From: Umbelopsis ramanniana AG
Lineage: Eukaryota > Mucoromycota > Umbelopsidomycetes > Umbelopsidales > Umbelopsidaceae
Assembly (NCBI RefSeq): GCF_025399195.1
Contig: NW_026252098.1
Coordinates: forward strand, 310,001 to 374,000
Direction: 5' to 3'
Length of the DNA stretch: 64,000 bases
Part shown: positions 11,322 through 21,937 of the stretch, one piece after another
How the letters are laid out: each line of letters begins with the position of its first letter
How positions within the stretch are numbered: the stretch's first letter is position 1
The notes under the pieces: generated by a model
Database searches by the model: none
The model's input: the letters and a program-made list of their open reading frames with translations, nothing else
Told to the model about the DNA's origin: nothing
Made by a program: the position numbers and the translations under genes

Positions 11322-12829
11322 ATGCCTTCATTACGGCAACTGAAGCGAGCATCGTCAAGCGAAAGCTCCCATAAAGATCTGAAAAAGCCAAGACGGGAGA
11401 GTTCTCGTAGCAAACTCAAAATTCCTGAACCAAAGGCGGTCATTCAACCATCGCTATCACCAGGTAAAGATGTCACTCTACGCGTGCATTATTCCTGGTA
11501 AACTCATCTCCTCACCCCTCTAAACACGTAGAGCAAATACTACAGTCGTCATGGAAGTTCCTTGAATTTGCGCAGTTTTGCCTGACTTTCAAAATCCACC
11601 TTGGATTACCACCGTTAACGATAGACTCATTAGAGTCAATGTTACTGAACAATGAGGCAACTCAAAATTCAGAAGACGGAGACTCCGTAAACTCAGAAAA
11701 CACTCCAGATAACAATGATGGCCTCTCTTCAATATACTCAAATGAGCACACCAGCAAGCTAGAGGATCTAGTCCTACCATTGTTTCAAAACCTCTCGCAT
11801 CCCAAGAGGTTACCTTCGTAAGTGAAGTGCAACATGATAGTCACCACTACGTATTATCCTTCAATTAACTTGCGTTTTCTGAAGAATATTTGATATAGGG
11901 GATAGTCTTCTTCGACTGCACAAATGGCATAATCTGTCTCTCGATGGAGTCAAAAGTAGTAAACCGACGGCAAACAATTTTTATCAACTGACGATGGATG
12001 AAAAAGTTGACATATTATATACGTTGATGGAGAATGTAATGGATAATCCTGGCTCAGAAATTGGCGAGCTTTGTAGGAGCGGTGATTTAGAATTCAAGGT
12101 GGGTTTCCGAACATTGCAGCACTCATGTCACCTGTTATGTCAATTGATGTCTCACACAATATATTCAGCGATACGAGTCCATAGGCACCGACACTGAAGG
12201 AAGGTCGTACTGGATGTTTGGTAGTGAACGACTTTATAGAGAGGCTCCTTTAAGTTCGGTCAAACGAAAGGTCCCAACGTTACCAAATCGACCCCACACC
12301 TACGAATTAGTAAGTCATCTTTCAATTCGCCTACAAAATTAGATTGGTGACTCATGGTCCTTATCGTTTTTCAGGTTTGCCAATATCCAGATGATTGGCG
12401 AACATTCTTAAAAGAAATAAGTTCGAAACGAAAAGGTGGCAAAGTATTTCCTCCAGACTTAGTTGAAGAGCTCAAGGTTAGAGGAGAAGGCGTCATTGAA
12501 AACCACGAGCAGAAGGAACGGGCAATCTTACGGCGAGAAGAAAAACTACATAGAGCAATTATGAGAGCCAAGGCATTTGAAAATATGCCACGGAAACGAA
12601 GCAGCCGACTGGAACAAAAAGTATATAATCCTAATCTAAATTATGGAAACACGCTCGTCGCTAATTTACCTGTGACTTTTAGAAACAAGAACGTGAAGAG
12701 ATAACAAAATTAGAGGAGGAGATAGATTCACTTGAAGATATTGAAGCTGTACGGCAATATGTAGCGCAAGAACAATCGCCGCTTGAGGACTCGAAAATTG
12801 ATACTGCTGACGAAATTGAAACGGTTTAA
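11322..12829 (+). CDS. DDT and WHIM domain chromatin-remodelling protein
   Basis: The protein has a basic N-terminus (MPSLRQLKRASSSES), a DDT domain (WKFLEFAQFCLTFKIHLGLP, then LTIDSLESMLL) and a WHIM-type region. That region contains MDEKVDILYTLMENVMD, CRSGDLEF and the hallmark TDTEGRSYWMFGSERLYRE, where Asp and Trp mark the WHIM motif that contacts linker DNA in ISWI partners. Next come the QYPDDWRTFLKEI segment and a charged coiled coil (QERAILRREEKL type, then EEITKLEEEIDSLEDIEAVRQ). DDT-WHIM proteins are accessory subunits of ISWI-like remodellers (CECR2, RSF1 and Itc1 relatives). The short length and lack of a bromodomain or PHD finger leave the exact orthologue open. Splicing used acceptors at AAG before ATATTTGATATAGGG and at TTTTAG before AAACAAGAACG. 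The frame ends at TAA 12827-12829, but coding-like sequence continues in frame beyond it. Confidence 0.8.
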
Positions 12830-13042
12830 CATGAAACTACTCTGGAGCTGAAAGAACAACGCAATATAGATTGTGCGGCACCTGGCGCTGTTGATTCCGT
12901 ATCCCGGTTTGATGCAACTGAACTCACACCACATAAAATTATAGAACATGCATCATCTGAAATCACAGAATCTTTCCGCCAATCCGACCAGGATAAATAT
13001 AATCAGATTGAAAGCTTGGGGCGCGAGACAACCACAAAATAA
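12830..13042 (+). other. Open frame continuing past the DDT/WHIM stop
   Basis: Directly after the TAA at 12827-12829, the same frame stays open for 70 sense codons and ends at TAA 13040-13042. The encoded segment is hydrophilic and acidic (for example TTLELKEQRNI and SSEITESFRQSDQDKYNQIE), like the region before the stop. It could be readthrough coding sequence, a former C-terminus behind a recent nonsense change, an assembly error, or a chance open frame. No intron removing the stop was found: the nearest GT...AG pairs are too close. Confidence 0.4.
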
Positions 13043-14549
13043 GAATACAGTTCCGTGGATATCCAAAGTACCTAAGTGGAAGCATCCCATTAATATCATG
13101 GATGATAGAAGAATATTCGACGATCATTTAGATAACTGTAATATATTCTATAAAGTAATACATCAACTAACAGGCGTTTAATGTATAATAAGCAGCAATT
13201 GCCAGCTGTTTACAAACAATTGACCGTGTGTTCAAGGGAGGGCGTTTAAGGTTATTTGGTGGCTATGGTGTTGAAGTGAATATTACGAAACTAACATGAT
13301 TCTCAATAGTGGGCATTGGAGCGGGTAATCTATCTCCATAACAATGTCTCGAAATTCTATGGGATTCAATCACCAAGCTAAAAATATCGAATGATACGGA
13401 CACTCAGACATTCGAACGTCTTTTGAAAATCAAATGGAAAGTGGATCGCTGGTACCATAGGGAACTTTATGACAAGCCTTTAGCCGTTTAACCAGTTTAA
13501 AACTTTGATAAGGCCCTGCTCACCACCTTCATCTTCAGCATTTCAGCTTCTCCTGATGGCCATTGTCCATTTTGTGTCTTGTTTATCTATAGCAGGTACA
13601 TGATCATATCTGACAATCTGAACTGTGATGCGGACCACGCGCCATCTGGCTTTCAAACTCACGGTGCCGTATTCAATTCTACTCAGTATGCGCTGACTGA
13701 TCACGGACCTCAATGTTCCTGATTATTCTTTACACTGTCAGCCAAAAAAAAAAAAAGCGTTCTTATTGTATGGCAGGGCAGCGCTCAGCATATTCGCCTT
13801 TTTAGTCATTGTCAGTTTTCCATCTCAGCGTCTCATTTGTTTCAGATTGTGCAAGCAGTTTGCCGTAACACATACCTACTGCTAACTCTCTTAGCTCTAG
13901 GAACTCAGAATAACGCGAACTTTGATGTTATATGAAACCAAACGGTCAAAGTCAAAATATCACGTATACGATTGGACGAAAATTTACGTCTCTAAATACT
14001 GTTTCGAAAAATTAAAAAAAAAAAATTTTTGATAGAGATAACATCCCACTCTATCGGAGCCGAGTACAGATGACGAAGCTCTGGGATATACAACGTTGTC
14101 ATATCGCCGCCAGAAAGTCTGCTTCGTAATTGCTGCTGACAAGCATCAATGGTATTGCGAGAAAGTCATTTTAATGTAGGTACCACAATTACACTTCAAA
14201 ATGGAAAGGTACGTACGCAAACTGGCCTACATTTAGGACGTAGCTGAATATTTCGTCTCATTTCAATAGACATATCACAATGTCTCGGGTAGCTGGTTAC
14301 CGTTGCCGCTGACATGCGCCGAAATAAATTTAAGGACCAGATGAAGTACGTCTAAAGACGATCATCCAACTGAAACCTCTTCGTTTGTGTCGCTTTATCC
14401 TTTTTCCACACTAGCTGTCAGAAATAAGCGTTCACGTCAAATGTTTCATGACGCCTTGGTAATTTATGGGCAAAATCAGGATGTAATAGGAATAAAGTGA
14501 ACGAAAAATTCAATTGTACAATTTTGATGCCAGTCAAATGGTTTTACAA
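13043..14549. other. Intergenic region without recognised gene
   Basis: No family match or consistent exon structure was seen on either strand. It separates the DDT/WHIM gene from the 3' end of the first Nudix gene. Confidence 0.5.
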
Positions 14550-15319
14550 TCAAAACTTTGGTGCAATGGATGCTTTGCGAAGGATATTTTGCTGAAATGG
14601 TTTATCGCTCAAGATGTGCATGGCCTCTACATATGTAAACTGTTCAGATATTATTGATAGCATTAGTATGGAGAATAATGACAACGCATAATGTAAGGGA
14701 CTTACCCATCTGCGACCACGACTTTCTTTGCATTGGTATTCACTCAATATGTTCATGACCTGGAATTCATAAGCATTGACATATGCTTTGACTCGCTTCT
14801 TTCCTGATTGTGTGAATTCTCCAATGTGGTTCGTCAAACGACCTTCAACGCCAACAATATTGGCCGCAATAGCATGAGCTGTTGCTTCAGGCTGTGGTAC
14901 TTCTGCATCATCTGTCTTGGGCTTATTACAAGCGTGAGTGATTTAATTGAATGGCATGGCATGTAATGTAGAATTGTTGATTCATCACTTACCAAGACCC
15001 AATTATTGGAATTTTCGCTTTTGTTGACTAGTAGTACCCGACCTGATCGAGTATCCAGAGGTAAACAGACGATCTTGTAAGCTGGAGTCTTTTCTTTCTT
15101 ATCTGTAGCCTTATCCTTCTTGTCTGAGTCCTTTTTCTTCTTATCTGAAGACTCTTCTTGTCCATTAGACTGTGTTGCTTGAGAAGGATCGTAAGATGCC
15201 AGTGCCTTATTCGTTTGATTTGGTAAACAAGCATTTGATACCGCTGGCATATTACGGCCTGATATGTACTGAGGCTCGTCGGCCTTGGAGCTGCTTTTAT
15301 TGCGTGAAAAAATAGTCAT
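14550..15319 (-). CDS. Nudix-fold paralogue 1, catalytic box lost (pseudo-enzyme candidate)
   Basis: Three exons are read: 15319-14993, 14921-14706 and a last exon after the AACAG acceptor, ending at 14550. The protein has an unusual N-terminus of about 80 residues with a Lys/Asp/Ser-rich stretch (DKKKKDSDKKDKATDKKEK). It then follows the fold of diphosphoinositol polyphosphate phosphohydrolases: YKIVCLPLDTRSGRVLLVNK, NNWVL, an altered Nudix helix, then HIGEFTQSGKKRVKAYVNAY, GRRWFTYVEAM and a C-terminal helix. Where the family has GGx(5)E...REtwEEaG, this protein has PKTDDAEVPQPEATAHAIAA then NIVGVEG. All of the Arg and Glu positions of REXXEE are replaced (A, I, N, I), and the Gly-Gly is TD. 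It should not hydrolyse substrate by the family mechanism. Introns before PK and after RRW fall at the same places as in the intact copy at 17085-17883, so the copies share descent. The frame is fully open, so it is not an obvious pseudogene. Confidence 0.8.
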
Positions 15320-16142
15320 TGCCTCTCAGAGTGAATTTGTACAGAGTAATTCGCTGTTACACCCTCGGTACTGAAGACCTTTTCTGCTTTTTATATACTA
15401 TTTTAAGTGCAACGAAATTCCAAACCCATCGACAAAAACTTTTTAACTCCGATGCGGGTCCAAACAGCGCATCATTTCTATCACCCGATTTGCTCATTTA
15501 CAGAGCATGAGCACACGCGACCTCATGTGCTTTCTTATCTAAATGGAAAAATTTATATGTAATATACAACCCCTCCTTGCGTACCTGTTACCTACGCTAT
15601 CGCTGTATTTTGACAATTGAATGACATCAAATACCTTTTTTAATATGAGAAGGTAATTTTACTACTTTTGTGACACCGATCATCATCGAAATGGAAACAA
15701 CGTGTGAAGTCAAGATGACAGTGGAGGCGGGTAAAGGTTGTAGAACTGCCAAGCAAAAAGACGTAACCTTGCTTTAAGAACAATGTTGCCAGCACCATTC
15801 ATTCCATTTTGGGGTCGAGAGGCAAGCGTGGGGAGGTTTTGGGCAGCAGGAGGCTGAAATATTTCCTATGAGCTTACGTGAAGATGGGCAGCGTAAGGTA
15901 AAACCGGCCGGGAGTCCAACGCCATCCACCTTTTTTTTTTCTTAGAGCGGAGGTATGCGTCCAACTCCATTCTGGAACAGAGTGTATGATCCCTCTTCGG
16001 AGTCTACACGCCGTTGAATTTTCGCTGGCAAAAAAAAAAAAATTAGAAACAGCTCCTCAAAAGTGAATAAATACCGCTTGGTCAGACTTGGTGCGATTCT
16101 TCTCGCATTTCTTTTATCCTTCGCTTCTTCCTTCATTTCAGA

Positions 16143-16776
16143 ATGACAACCGTTCATAAGGCCGCTGCACTGCCTGTTCCTCCAGCAGCACAACTTACTA
16201 CAGAAGCTCAAAAGCCCAAGAAGACTTTGAAACATGTACGTATCTGGTTGTCAATTGTGTGATGATACTTGAGCCTAACCAAATCATTCTATGTAACAGT
16301 CCGCAGGTATTCTTGCCATTGACAAAGAGCATCGTACTATCCTTTTGGTTTCAAGCTTGAAGCGAGAAGGAGCCTGGGTTCTCCCCAAGGGAACTTGCAT
16401 GACTGAGCCTCAGGTTGAAGCTCCAGAATCAGCGGCACGCCGTATAGCATGGGAAGTTGCAGGTGTCCGTGGTGAGCTCAGAAAGAAGGTCGGAACTTTC
16501 ACGGAAGCAGGAAAGAAAGGAAAGATTAACGCTTACAATTGGATGTACGAAATGGAAGTCTATAAGATGGAAGACATATGGCCAGAACAGGACCGTAAGA
16601 GAGTTTGGGTAAGTTCGACTTCATTCAAATCGAATGACTATAGGATGATCGTCAGTTGCTTGTTGAGCATCGTTTAACATCGCTTATATCAGGTATCCTA
16701 CGAGGACGCTATGCGTGCTACAGCTGACAGACCTATCGCTCAATTGGCCATCAAGCACTGCTCATTATCAAACTAA
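16143..16776 (+). CDS. Nudix-fold paralogue 2, degenerate catalytic box
   Basis: Exons are 16143-16235, 16300-16608 and 16693-16776. The start gives MTTVHKAAALPVPPAAQ, a Pro/Ala leader, and the Nudix domain begins at SAGILAIDKEHRTILLV. It keeps GAWVLPKGT and the downstream KVGTFTEAGKKGKINAYNW, RVWVSYEDAMRATADRPIAQ and ends SLSN. The Nudix box is longer than in the intact neighbour and reads AARRIAWEVAGVRG where that one reads AAARETWEEAGVRG. The first Glu of REXXEE is Ile and the last is Val; the Arg and one Glu remain. Two of the usual metal-binding Glu are therefore missing and activity is doubtful. The intron after RVW matches the last intron of the other two copies. It is divergent from paralogue 1 (823 bases between starts) and convergent with paralogue 3 (308 bases). 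Confidence 0.85.
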
Positions 16777-17084
16777 ACGACCGTCCACTGTCACTTCATA
16801 TCCATTCCGACTGATATTTGTACATGTCTACGTCGTATGCCCTTAGATCGGAATAGTTTCCTATATCGTAATACCTTTAATAGTAATCGATATATAATGT
16901 ATGTAGCACTCTCTCAGTGTAGGGGCATGCTGAGAGCTAACGAAACAATAAATGCAATAAACAACAAAAAATGAAATATGCTAGTGCATTGGAGAAAAAA
17001 TGTAGATGTGGTCGTCGTCGTTTGGTGCTTTCCTAGATAGCGGTTGCAATGTGATATGATGTGACATTTGATCGTAGTGAATGC

Positions 17085-17883
17085 TCAATGATGCACCGCC
17101 GCTGGATTCAAAGAAGACGACCGAAGAGCTTCTTGCATATAAGGCTTTGAAGCGGTGACAACCAGAGCCTCATCGAAGGTAAACTACGAAAGCAAATTGG
17201 CATTCAATTTACTCGTTATCACCATGCCCATTACCAACAAGAATTCACTCAAAGAGCACACTTACCCATCGTCTTTCCCTCTTCTTTTTCTCAGGCCATT
17301 TCTTCATTATTTCATTAATGTGCATTTCGAATATACAATGGTGCGCTTTAGCGCTTCCTTTTTTGGTGGTTTCCACGAAAGTTCCAATTTGCCTGGTAAT
17401 AGTACCACGAACTCCGGCTTGAGAAAACGCAAGGTTGAGTAGACGACAACGGTAGAGGTTCATTAAAATAAATAATCACCTTCTTCCCATGTTTCTCTGG
17501 CTGCCGCTTGAGCTTGAGTTTCATCATTCTCCCATCCGCCTTTGGGCTGTTTGCAAAAACAGTACAAATGCTTAAATTTTGCCGCTATCACCTTTTTCAG
17601 ACAGAAAGTAGCATCATCCAATCGTACTTACCAGTACCCAAACTCCTTCATGTTTGCTGCTTGTGATGAGTAGTACACGGTTTGTTCTTGGGTCTATAGG
17701 TATGCAGCCGGCAACCTTATATTGTTGAAATGGTTAATGTGAAATAATGGTTACCATTTAATACCAATTGCTGGAGTAGTATGCCAACCATTCATAATGA
17801 TCACGATAGCATACCTGCCGAACGTTGTCTTCATCATAAACTTGGTTTTGTCTACCTTCTCTGGCTTCTTCGGCGTACTGCAT
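17085..17883 (-). CDS. Diphosphoinositol polyphosphate phosphohydrolase (Nudix), Aps1/Ddp1-like
   Basis: This is the intact member of the trio. The start at 17883 gives MQYAEEAREGRQNQVYDEDN, then VRQVAGCIPIDPRTNRVLLI, the standard opening of DIPP-type Nudix hydrolases. These cleave inositol pyrophosphates and diadenosine polyphosphates in cytosol and nucleus. The box is complete: PKGGWENDETQAQ then AAARETWEEAGVRG, matching GX5EX7REUXEEXGU. It continues IGTFVETTKKGSAKAHHCIF, KKWPEKKKRERRW, FTFDEALVVTASKPYMQEAL and ends AAVHH. Introns lie after VRQ, after WVL, inside EE|AG and after RRW. The second and fourth coincide with the introns of paralogue 1. About 150 residues is normal for the family. 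Catalytic competence is inferred from the motif alone. Confidence 0.92.
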
Positions 17884-18358
17884 AGGGTATTTCTTTCGAT
17901 AGAATGGTAGTAGGCGAGTGATTACGTTTCAAATTCCTACCGATCAGCGCTTCTGGTATTTCCAGGTTGCCTTCCAATCGAACATCGGAGATTGAATTGA
18001 GCTGGAAAATTTCAAAAAAATATCCCGCAAGCAACAACGAGTTCGCTGTCATTTGAAGGCTAATCGCAGACTAAGGTGATATTACTCCAACAAAAATTCC
18101 TTCCTTCGCTTTGAAAACGTTCATATTATCTACTGTTATCTTTGTAGAGGCTGTTGAATGTGATTCCATTGTTTCACAAACTCTCAAACCTTATGAATCT
18201 CACAAACAATCAAAAAGTTACAACAAGCCACTTCCCGATGACACTTGATATGGAACGATTTTTGGGTGAACAAAAAAAGCAATATATTTTGATAGGTAGC
18301 AACATCTGTTGAAGGTATTTGCACCAGGCACTCCCTCTTAACGCAAATTTACATATAT

Positions 18359-19527
18359 TCACATAATCTCCCACAAATCTTCCAAGGCACAGCACACTTT
18401 ACCGCAAGCCACAGAAGCTGAGAGTGCGTAGTCGGAGACACCTGTTGCATGGAAGTAGAACGATGTTAGTATATGGTCTTCCCCGTCAGTTAAGCCTTAT
18501 AGTCACGTACCAATCTTTTCATCTACATAGGTATCGGCAAAATCGTCTTGTCCTTTAGCCATAGCTCCAATAGCAACGCATACGGGTACATCCTCTGGTA
18601 TTTGCTTAAAGTAAGGATACAAGCGAACCTTGGGCGCATCCCAAGACATGGCTACAAACAACATTAGTGCGCTGAAACTATATGATGTTGCGTCTCATTG
18701 ACACGTCGTAAAGCTTACCAATTTTTTTGGTGTTTTCGGGCAGGTACTTTGTAATGGGTCCTTGGACCACCTCTAACAACTTTTCGGCTCCAGTCATGCT
18801 TACAATGCTCTGCTTCTGCAGAAGTTGGACTATGAAGGTACAGATTTACCGTTAGTGTGAACGCGAAATTGACAGGAAGTTCAGGGCATAGTGCCAAGCT
18901 TACCCATTAAACCCGAAAAGCGCTTGAACGTTCTTGGTATGCGACATTCAGGGTTGATTCGGATCAAAACATCCTTGGCGGTATGGATGTACACCTATGA
19001 TAATACACCGTCAAACAAACGCCTAGAGAAACAAAAATGACGTGAAACATACCTGAAGGTGTCCAGATTTGTTCAATGGACTATCCATCAAAGTCAACAG
19101 GCACTAAATTACAAAAGAACTTTCCTATTAGCTCGTTACACATAATGCAGTTGGTCTGCTTCTCGATTGTATCGATTGACACCGCAGACACTATGGACGA
19201 CTCATAATGGTAGCTGGGTCCCGGTCCCGCGTGGCTGTTCGAGTTACATACCTGATGTACGATATCAGGTCTAGCCTCAGCAATGTCTCTATTGAGACGC
19301 TTGAGAAGAGCTTGATGATCGTCGCAATTCAAAAGTTGGATCTTGTCTTGCTTGTATGGATGGACCTGAGATGCTTCGAGCGACGCATTCTCGAGGACAA
19401 CAATAAGTCTTCGCGAAGTGGAGGACGACGACTTTGAAGCTTGGTTTTTCATGATAGCTTCATTCTCGTCAATGTCGATTCCATCATCCATAAGTTGATC
19501 GTGATTGTCTGCCACCTTGTCCGCCAT
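18359..19527 (-). CDS. NEP1: rRNA small subunit pseudouridine methyltransferase Nep1/Emg1
   Basis: Nep1/Emg1 is a SPOUT-class N1-pseudouridine methyltransferase that modifies 18S rRNA and is needed for 40S assembly in the nucleolus. The start at 19527 gives [20 protein letters not shown], an acidic leader, then [41 protein letters not shown] and [20 protein letters not shown]. It continues [54 protein letters not shown] and ends [20 protein letters not shown] then LWEIM. These are the conserved SPOUT-knot and SAM-loop segments. The gene has several introns; the first donor follows HQV near 19250. It lies upstream of paralogue 3 on the same strand. Confidence 0.95.
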
Positions 19528-19616
19528 TCTATTGTAATCTTCCAAACAGTTCCGGAATACAACTTCCAAAAAGGATTATACAGCCTCACAAAAAAAAAAT
19601 TGATCGGTGTTCAGTG

Positions 19617-19622
19617 CACGTG
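19617..19622. promoter_or_regulatory. CACGTG E-box upstream of NEP1
   Basis: A perfect CACGTG palindrome lies about 90 bases before the Nep1 start codon. bHLH factors of the Cbf1/Pho4/Tye7 kind bind this core. Function is inferred from position only. Confidence 0.3.
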
Positions 19623-20584
19623 ACTTTGGGTCTTCTTTCCTGGCAAGTTCCATATGCTTCTTGATAACCTCATGTCTACGGACTTTGGCTATTGGAGGAT
19701 GCATTTGAGATACATTTATATCTCAAGGGACAGCGGTATGATTGCTGGAAAACGCATGCGATAGTAGATAGCGGATGTACGAGAATATGCAATTTCAATA
19801 GCCCATGAACAGTGCCTCAAAAGACTTTTTGCACAACCTGCGCCTTCTCATATCGCTGGCAGCACAGCCATGTTATGGAATGTTTTTTTAGCCGGTATTC
19901 TCAATCAAGAACATGGTTAGGATTTCCCTTGTTGTGACTAAAAAATTTTACCCGCGCCGAAAGATCTGATAAGGAGTCGCGCGCGAAACATTTTTATGAC
20001 CTGCACTAACACGAATTCAATTATTCCAATATGAAGCATGTCTAAGCAAGAAAGTATATCCGAAAGGCGGTAAATCTTCATGGGCTTGTGAAATCGTCAA
20101 TGGTTTCGCTGTTTAAAGTGGAATAGGCAAGAAACATTCACGGCTCTTTCTATTCCGTCAAACGCACACTGCAAGAGCCTCTACATGCAAGAAAGTTGAT
20201 TTGAATATTCTAATTCTTGTTGTCCAATTGTATAACTGAGCATCTTGACAGTGTTAATTAATGTCTACCATTGACAGTATAGTCAGTCGGATAAGTTCAT
20301 TTTGGTATTCGAAGAAGCGCGGCATATCGGTCCGATGAGCTGCATCTGGCCATTTCATATTTTTCAGTTCTAACTGTATTGCAAAAACGAAAGGAATACT
20401 AGAATTAACAATGTTTTTTACTCTCGCCCATTCAATCAGCACGCGAGAGAGAACTTCAACTTTTCAAGTGCAACTATTTGACATTCTGTCTATACAAATA
20501 CCAAATCTATAAGTGGTGGGAAGTTTTTTGAGAAAAAAAAAAAGGTTCGAACGGAGGAAATAGTAGTTGCTTATAATAAAATAA
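19623..20584. other. Intergenic region with one possible unassigned exon
   Basis: On the minus strand, 20254-20442 is open and encodes a mixed hydrophobic segment (LIEWARVKNIVNSSIPFVFA, then MPRFFEYQNELIRLTIL). An ATACAG acceptor-like site lies within it. No matching upstream exon or family was recognised, so it is not called as a gene. The rest holds the Nep1 upstream region and the ferredoxin 3' end. Confidence 0.3.
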
Positions 20585-21314
20585 TTAATGGTGCGTTGGC
20601 TTTGATCCATCAACTCTCATATTTCGGGTTGCTGAAGGCATCTTGACAGTTAGGCCATCCAAATCTTTGTTCATGGCAATCTGACATCCGAGTCTGGAAC
20701 TAAAGAACACAACATTAACATTCTTTGCTTAATTCACACAACAAAAAAGAATTCCTACTAACGTGTCAGTCAATCCAAAAGCAAGATCCAGCATGTCGTT
20801 CTCTTCGTCAGTGGGCTCTTCCATCTTGTCATAATATTCTTGCTCACAAATAACGTGACAAGTCGAGCAAGCCAAAGAGCCTTCACACGCACATTCGAGC
20901 TCAATATCATAGCGCTGGGCAAGATCCAGCATGGTATCTCCTTCTGTAGCCTTCACATCAATCTTTTCTCCCTCAGGTGTGATGAAATGAACGGTATATG
21001 GTCTATACAAGTCAAAAAACATCAGTAAGTCTCCAGTATACAGTCAGAATTTTTCATTTATATGTCATACCCATCTCCTCGAGCAACACCTTCTTTGCCG
21101 TGTCGAAGAGCTGGGAGCACACTTGTGTTTTAGTTGAATCGTTAAAGCATCTGTAAAAAGCATATATCCAATTCTTACCTCCAAAAGTGGAGAAGGACAT
21201 GGCAGGAAGCGTTGAGGGTATTCTTCTCGCAGAAAGTGTTCTGCTTGGTCGAGCTGGGGATAGAATTTGACACACAGCGGCTGATCGCAACACTTTGGCG
21301 TAGTTGCCGAGCAT
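20585..21314 (-). CDS. YAH1: Mitochondrial adrenodoxin-type [2Fe-2S] ferredoxin Yah1
   Basis: Yah1 passes electrons from ferredoxin reductase to iron-sulfur cluster assembly and haem A synthesis in the mitochondrial matrix. The start at 21314 (MLGNYAKVLRSAAVCQIL) opens a basic, Ser/Ala/Arg-rich presequence ending near MSFSTFGG. A short exon gives GKEGVARGDG, then PYTVHFITPEGEKIDVKATE. The cluster loop ECACEGSLACSTCHVI supplies three ligands and the Cys in SRLGCQIAMNK the fourth. The DEENDMLDLAFGLTD partner-binding segment is intact. The tail ends PTHH at 20585. Exon joins at GGAG|CTCTTCG and around TDT|SRLGCQ fit GT-AG rules. Divergent from the SPX-GDPD gene with 623 bases between starts. Confidence 0.95.
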
Positions 21315-21645
21315 GGTGAAGATTAGAGAAAGGTGCACTGGTCTTTGCTGTGGCTTGTTAAAGATGAAATTTAACCGTTTCCCGGGTGTGTCAGATTTCT
21401 GAACTCAGACAAAATACCCCAAAGCGATAGATGAGGGACGAGGGCTATAATCATGTACAAATCGATGCCAAACTTTTCATACTTGATATCTATAATTCAT
21501 GTACATTCATTAAAGTTGTTACTCTTTCGACACGCCGTAGCCAGGATACGTCCCAACTCCTCCACCAATGCCTCTCTGGGCAGGCAGAGTCAAACCTTTC
21601 CAATTTGGTCATTGTTGAATGGGAGCAATCAACAAGTCAACCGAC

Positions 21646-21651
21646 CACGTG
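21646..21651. promoter_or_regulatory. CACGTG (PHO-box-like) upstream of the SPX-GDPD gene
   Basis: The core CACGTG, in context ACCACGTGGAT, lies 287 bases before the start of the SPX-GDPD gene. In yeast the Pho4 site CACGTGGG/T drives phosphate-starvation genes including SPX-domain genes. Use here is inferred; the shared promoter also serves ferredoxin. Confidence 0.35.
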
Positions 21652-21937
21652 GATCAACTTTGGCACTTTTGAAGCTTGCGAAAGAAAGATTCTGGTCAGC
21701 GAAGGTACCAGAAAGCGAGCTATGAATAATAATCCAATGATATTTCCTGGCGCAATATCAATAACCAGAAGTCGAAAACTGGTGCCTGCCTTAAACCCAT
21801 TCTGCTTTGGAAGATGTGGAAACTCCGATCAGGCGCTTGGAAACCACAAACGGCCTCCCAGTCACATATGAAATGTTTCATTCGTCACTGTCAACTCACT
21901 TGCTCCTTCTTCTTCTACCCTTCACCGACGCCATATC

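Noticed and set aside
15028-15234. Arg/Lys-rich frame overlapping Nudix paralogue 1
   Set aside because: It is a frame-shifted reading of the Lys-rich codons of the real exon.
14550-15319. Nudix paralogue 1 as a plain pseudogene
   Set aside because: All exons are open, splice sites are consensus and the fold is conserved outside the active site, which argues against simple decay.
21431-21871. Open frame on the plus strand before the SPX-GDPD gene
   Set aside because: It has no family resemblance, lies in the divergent promoter, and the downstream gene already starts with a canonical SPX N-terminus.
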